A stretch of DNA of 33,347 nt, from contig JAZLGC010000061.1 of NCBI GenBank assembly GCA_045616125.1, positions 1 through 33,347 on the forward strand, given 5' to 3'. Below are positions 31,821 through 33,347 of this stretch, piece by piece (the stretch's first letter is position 1; each line of letters starts with the position of its first letter). Origin of the DNA: Treponema_I sp045616125 (lineage in GTDB: Bacteria; Spirochaetota; Spirochaetia; Treponematales; Treponemataceae). The notes beneath the pieces were generated by a model, which saw only the letters and a program-made list of their open reading frames with translations, did no database searches and had not been told where the DNA came from. Position numbers and translations under genes: made by a program.

Positions 31821-33217
31821 TAAAACTCCTTATTGTTCCTGTGGTAGCGGTTACACCATTGGATAAAGATGGTGGCAAAAGACGGGTTTGACTGGTAGTA
31901 CAGGTGAGGAAATCCCCACCAGTGGTTTTCGCCGGTATGCATGCAGGACCAGTTTCGGCCGGTTACCGGTTTTGTAGCTGTACATCCGGTTCCGGGATTT
32001 GTGCTGTCGTAGTAATGAAATTCATGACCACGGATTGGGGCTGCCGCTGTCTGGCTCCCGGTTTCCTGCACGGATATGTACCCGAACCGCACCAGTCTGC
32101 CGGTATACCAGCAGTTGCCGGGAATAACACCTGCCATAGGATAGCAACTGCCATCTTCCGTTGTAATGCTGTCATGCAGATACAAGAATCCACCGCACTC
32201 AGCAAAACTTGGCATTCCTTTTTCAATAGCAGCCCGAAGCGAGTCTTTCATGCTGGTATTTTCAGAAAGTTGCCGGGAAAATAGTTCCGGATATCCGCCA
32301 CCGAGAATCAAGCCATCAAGAGCTGGTGGCAGTTCGGTATCGTGAACCGGAGAAAACTCAACCAGTTCTGCCCCCAAATCCCGTAACAGCTGCAGGTTAT
32401 CTTCGTAATAAAAACAGAACGCTTCATCACGGGCTATGCCAATCCGTACCGTAGAAGCTTTTACGGTTGTATCCGGCTTTTTGCAGGCAGCTGTAATAGT
32501 GGGCGCAGTTTCAGCAATTTTCAGAACAGCCTCAATATCTACTGTTTGTTCCAACTGAACGGCAGCTTTCTGCACCATGGCCTTAAGGCTCGTAATTTCA
32601 TCAGGCAGTTTCAGCCCCAGGTACCGCGACTCAATGGAGATGTCAGTAAGTTTCGGTAGGTATCCCAGTAGCGGAACGCCGGTTTTTTCCTGCAGCAGGG
32701 GCTTTAGGTTCTGGTACAAGGTCTCTGAGCAGTTATTCAGAATAACGCCGGCTACCAGATGTTCTGCATCAAGACTCACAAAACCGTTGATTTCTGCAAC
32801 CAGCGAGTAACTCATACCTTTTGCATCTACTACCAGCGCAACGGGAGCACGGAGAACTGTTGCCAGATGGTAGGCAGACGCATCACTGGTACAGCCGCCT
32901 ATGCCGTCATAGAGGCCCATAACGCCTTCAATAACGGAAATGGGGCTTTGATTGTTGCGGAGAAATAGTTCACGGGTTGTGTCCGGCGGAGTAAAAAACA
33001 GATCCAGGTTTTTTGACGGTACTCCAAGAATGCGACTGTGGAAAAGAGGATCAATATAGTCAGGACCGCATTTAAATGCACTGGGATTGAGTCCGCGATT
33101 TTTCAATGCCTGAAGCAGTGCTATCGTAACAAGGGTTTTACCGCTGCCACTTTTGGGAGCGCTGATAATGATGCGGGGCAAATGTCTTGTTTCGGTTGCA
33201 GTAGTGGAATCAGTCAT
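31820..33217 (-). CDS. cbiA: Cobyrinate a,c-diamide synthase
   Basis: A 465-residue glutamine-dependent amidotransferase of anaerobic cobalamin synthesis that amidates the a and c side chains of cobyrinate. The N-terminal ATP domain has PKSGSGKT, FKCGPDYIDPLFH and GVMGLYDG. The C-terminal glutaminase domain has LILGGGYPE, the nucleophile Cys in FAECGGFLYL and the His of GHEFHYYD. ATG 33217 is chosen; it overlaps the stop of an upstream gene (ATGACTGA). A TTG eight codons earlier is in frame but unsupported. The cysteine-rich gene follows. Confidence 0.94.
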   Translation of the reverse strand: MTDSTTATETRHLPRIIISAPKSGSGKTLVTIALLQALKNRGLNPSAFKCGPDYIDPLFHSRILGVPSKNLDLFFTPPDTTRELFLRNNQSPISVIEGVMGLYDGIGGCTSDASAYHLATVLRAPVALVVDAKGMSYSLVAEINGFVSLDAEHLVAGVILNNCSETLYQNLKPLLQEKTGVPLLGYLPKLTDISIESRYLGLKLPDEITSLKAMVQKAAVQLEQTVDIEAVLKIAETAPTITAACKKPDTTVKASTVRIGIARDEAFCFYYEDNLQLLRDLGAELVEFSPVHDTELPPALDGLILGGGYPELFSRQLSENTSMKDSLRAAIEKGMPSFAECGGFLYLHDSITTEDGSCYPMAGVIPGNCWYTGRLVRFGYISVQETGSQTAAAPIRGHEFHYYDSTNPGTGCTATKPVTGRNWSCMHTGENHWWGFPHLYYQSNPSFATIFIQWCNRYHRNNKEF

Positions 33218-33347
33218 GGGTGGCGGCAAAAGTAAAGGCAAAAATATATACCGGATTCTGCGCCTGAAGCAGGTGGTAGTTTCTCAGTTGTGTCGTGCGG
33301 CTTATGCCAACTTGCACTACTGAATCATCGGTTACCGGCAGGTCATG
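33210..33347 (-). CDS. 3' end of an unidentified gene upstream of cbiA (partial)
   Basis: A minus-strand frame is open from the window edge to TGA at 33212-33210. The last 45 residues end NPVYIFAFTFAATHD. Its stop overlaps the cbiA start by 8 nt (ATGACTGA), which explains why cbiA has no Shine-Dalgarno and suggests translational coupling. A cobalamin gene is likely by position, but the tail alone does not identify it. Confidence 0.6.
   Translation of the reverse strand, partial: HDLPVTDDSVVQVGISRTTQLRNYHLLQAQNPVYIFAFTFAATHD

Noticed and set aside
33242..33347. Cobalamin riboswitch before cbiA
   Set aside because: The expected B12-box and core motifs are not visible, and the region is an open frame whose stop overlaps the cbiA start.

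Overview
The window looks like chromosome of a gut- or oral-type spirochete, most probably Treponema or a close relative. The grounds are many lipoproteins with relaxed lipoboxes, a GatCAB amidotransferase operon, a RodZ-like protein beside a LolA-like carrier, META-domain, TPR and DUF4349 lipoproteins, an Rpn/PDDEXK_2 'transposase', and mid-GC codon use. The genus is inference. No rRNA, tRNA or CRISPR array is visible.

Layout. 1-2632: a sulfur-assimilation operon (metY-cysK) behind an elaborate control region: a promoter with two copies of a 19-bp palindrome, then a 23-codon leader ORF ending in five consecutive Cys codons. 2676-6775: a chemotaxis receptor whose start codon lies inside the cysK terminator hairpin, then two lipoproteins. 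6774-11524: a membrane protein, a secreted protein, argC, azlCD and ychF. 11712-13115 (minus): thioredoxin and a secreted endonuclease/exonuclease/phosphatase-fold lipoprotein. 13260-18824: LolA-like, RodZ-like, rimO and a PcrA/UvrD helicase. 18905-24332: an M13 peptidase lipoprotein and gatC-gatA-gatB. 24442-29197: YitT and DUF4349 (minus), mnmA-like (plus), nitroreductase and EamA transporter (minus). 29198-31500: an accessory patch with a MITE that has a perfect 8-bp target duplication, gene remnants, an alternating array of TTATATGTAAT motifs and an Rpn nuclease. 31539-33347 (minus): a cobalamin operon piece, with a cysteine-rich small protein, cbiA and the end of an unknown gene.

Main discovery candidate: a cysteine-responsive regulon. 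Both metY-cysK and the mnmA-like tRNA thiolase have a TTGACG -35 embedded in ACCTAT-N7-RTAGGT, with a second such palindrome at the start point about four helical turns downstream. In front of metY there is also a poly-Cys leader peptide, and its Cys codons are perfectly complementary over 10 nt to the metY ribosome-binding region. This suggests two layers of control: a dimeric repressor plus translational attenuation by charged tRNA-Cys. Other recurrent signals are promoters whose -10 lies 6 nt before the ATG with no Shine-Dalgarno (leaderless transcripts), and three-hairpin arrays inside operons before ychF and gatB.
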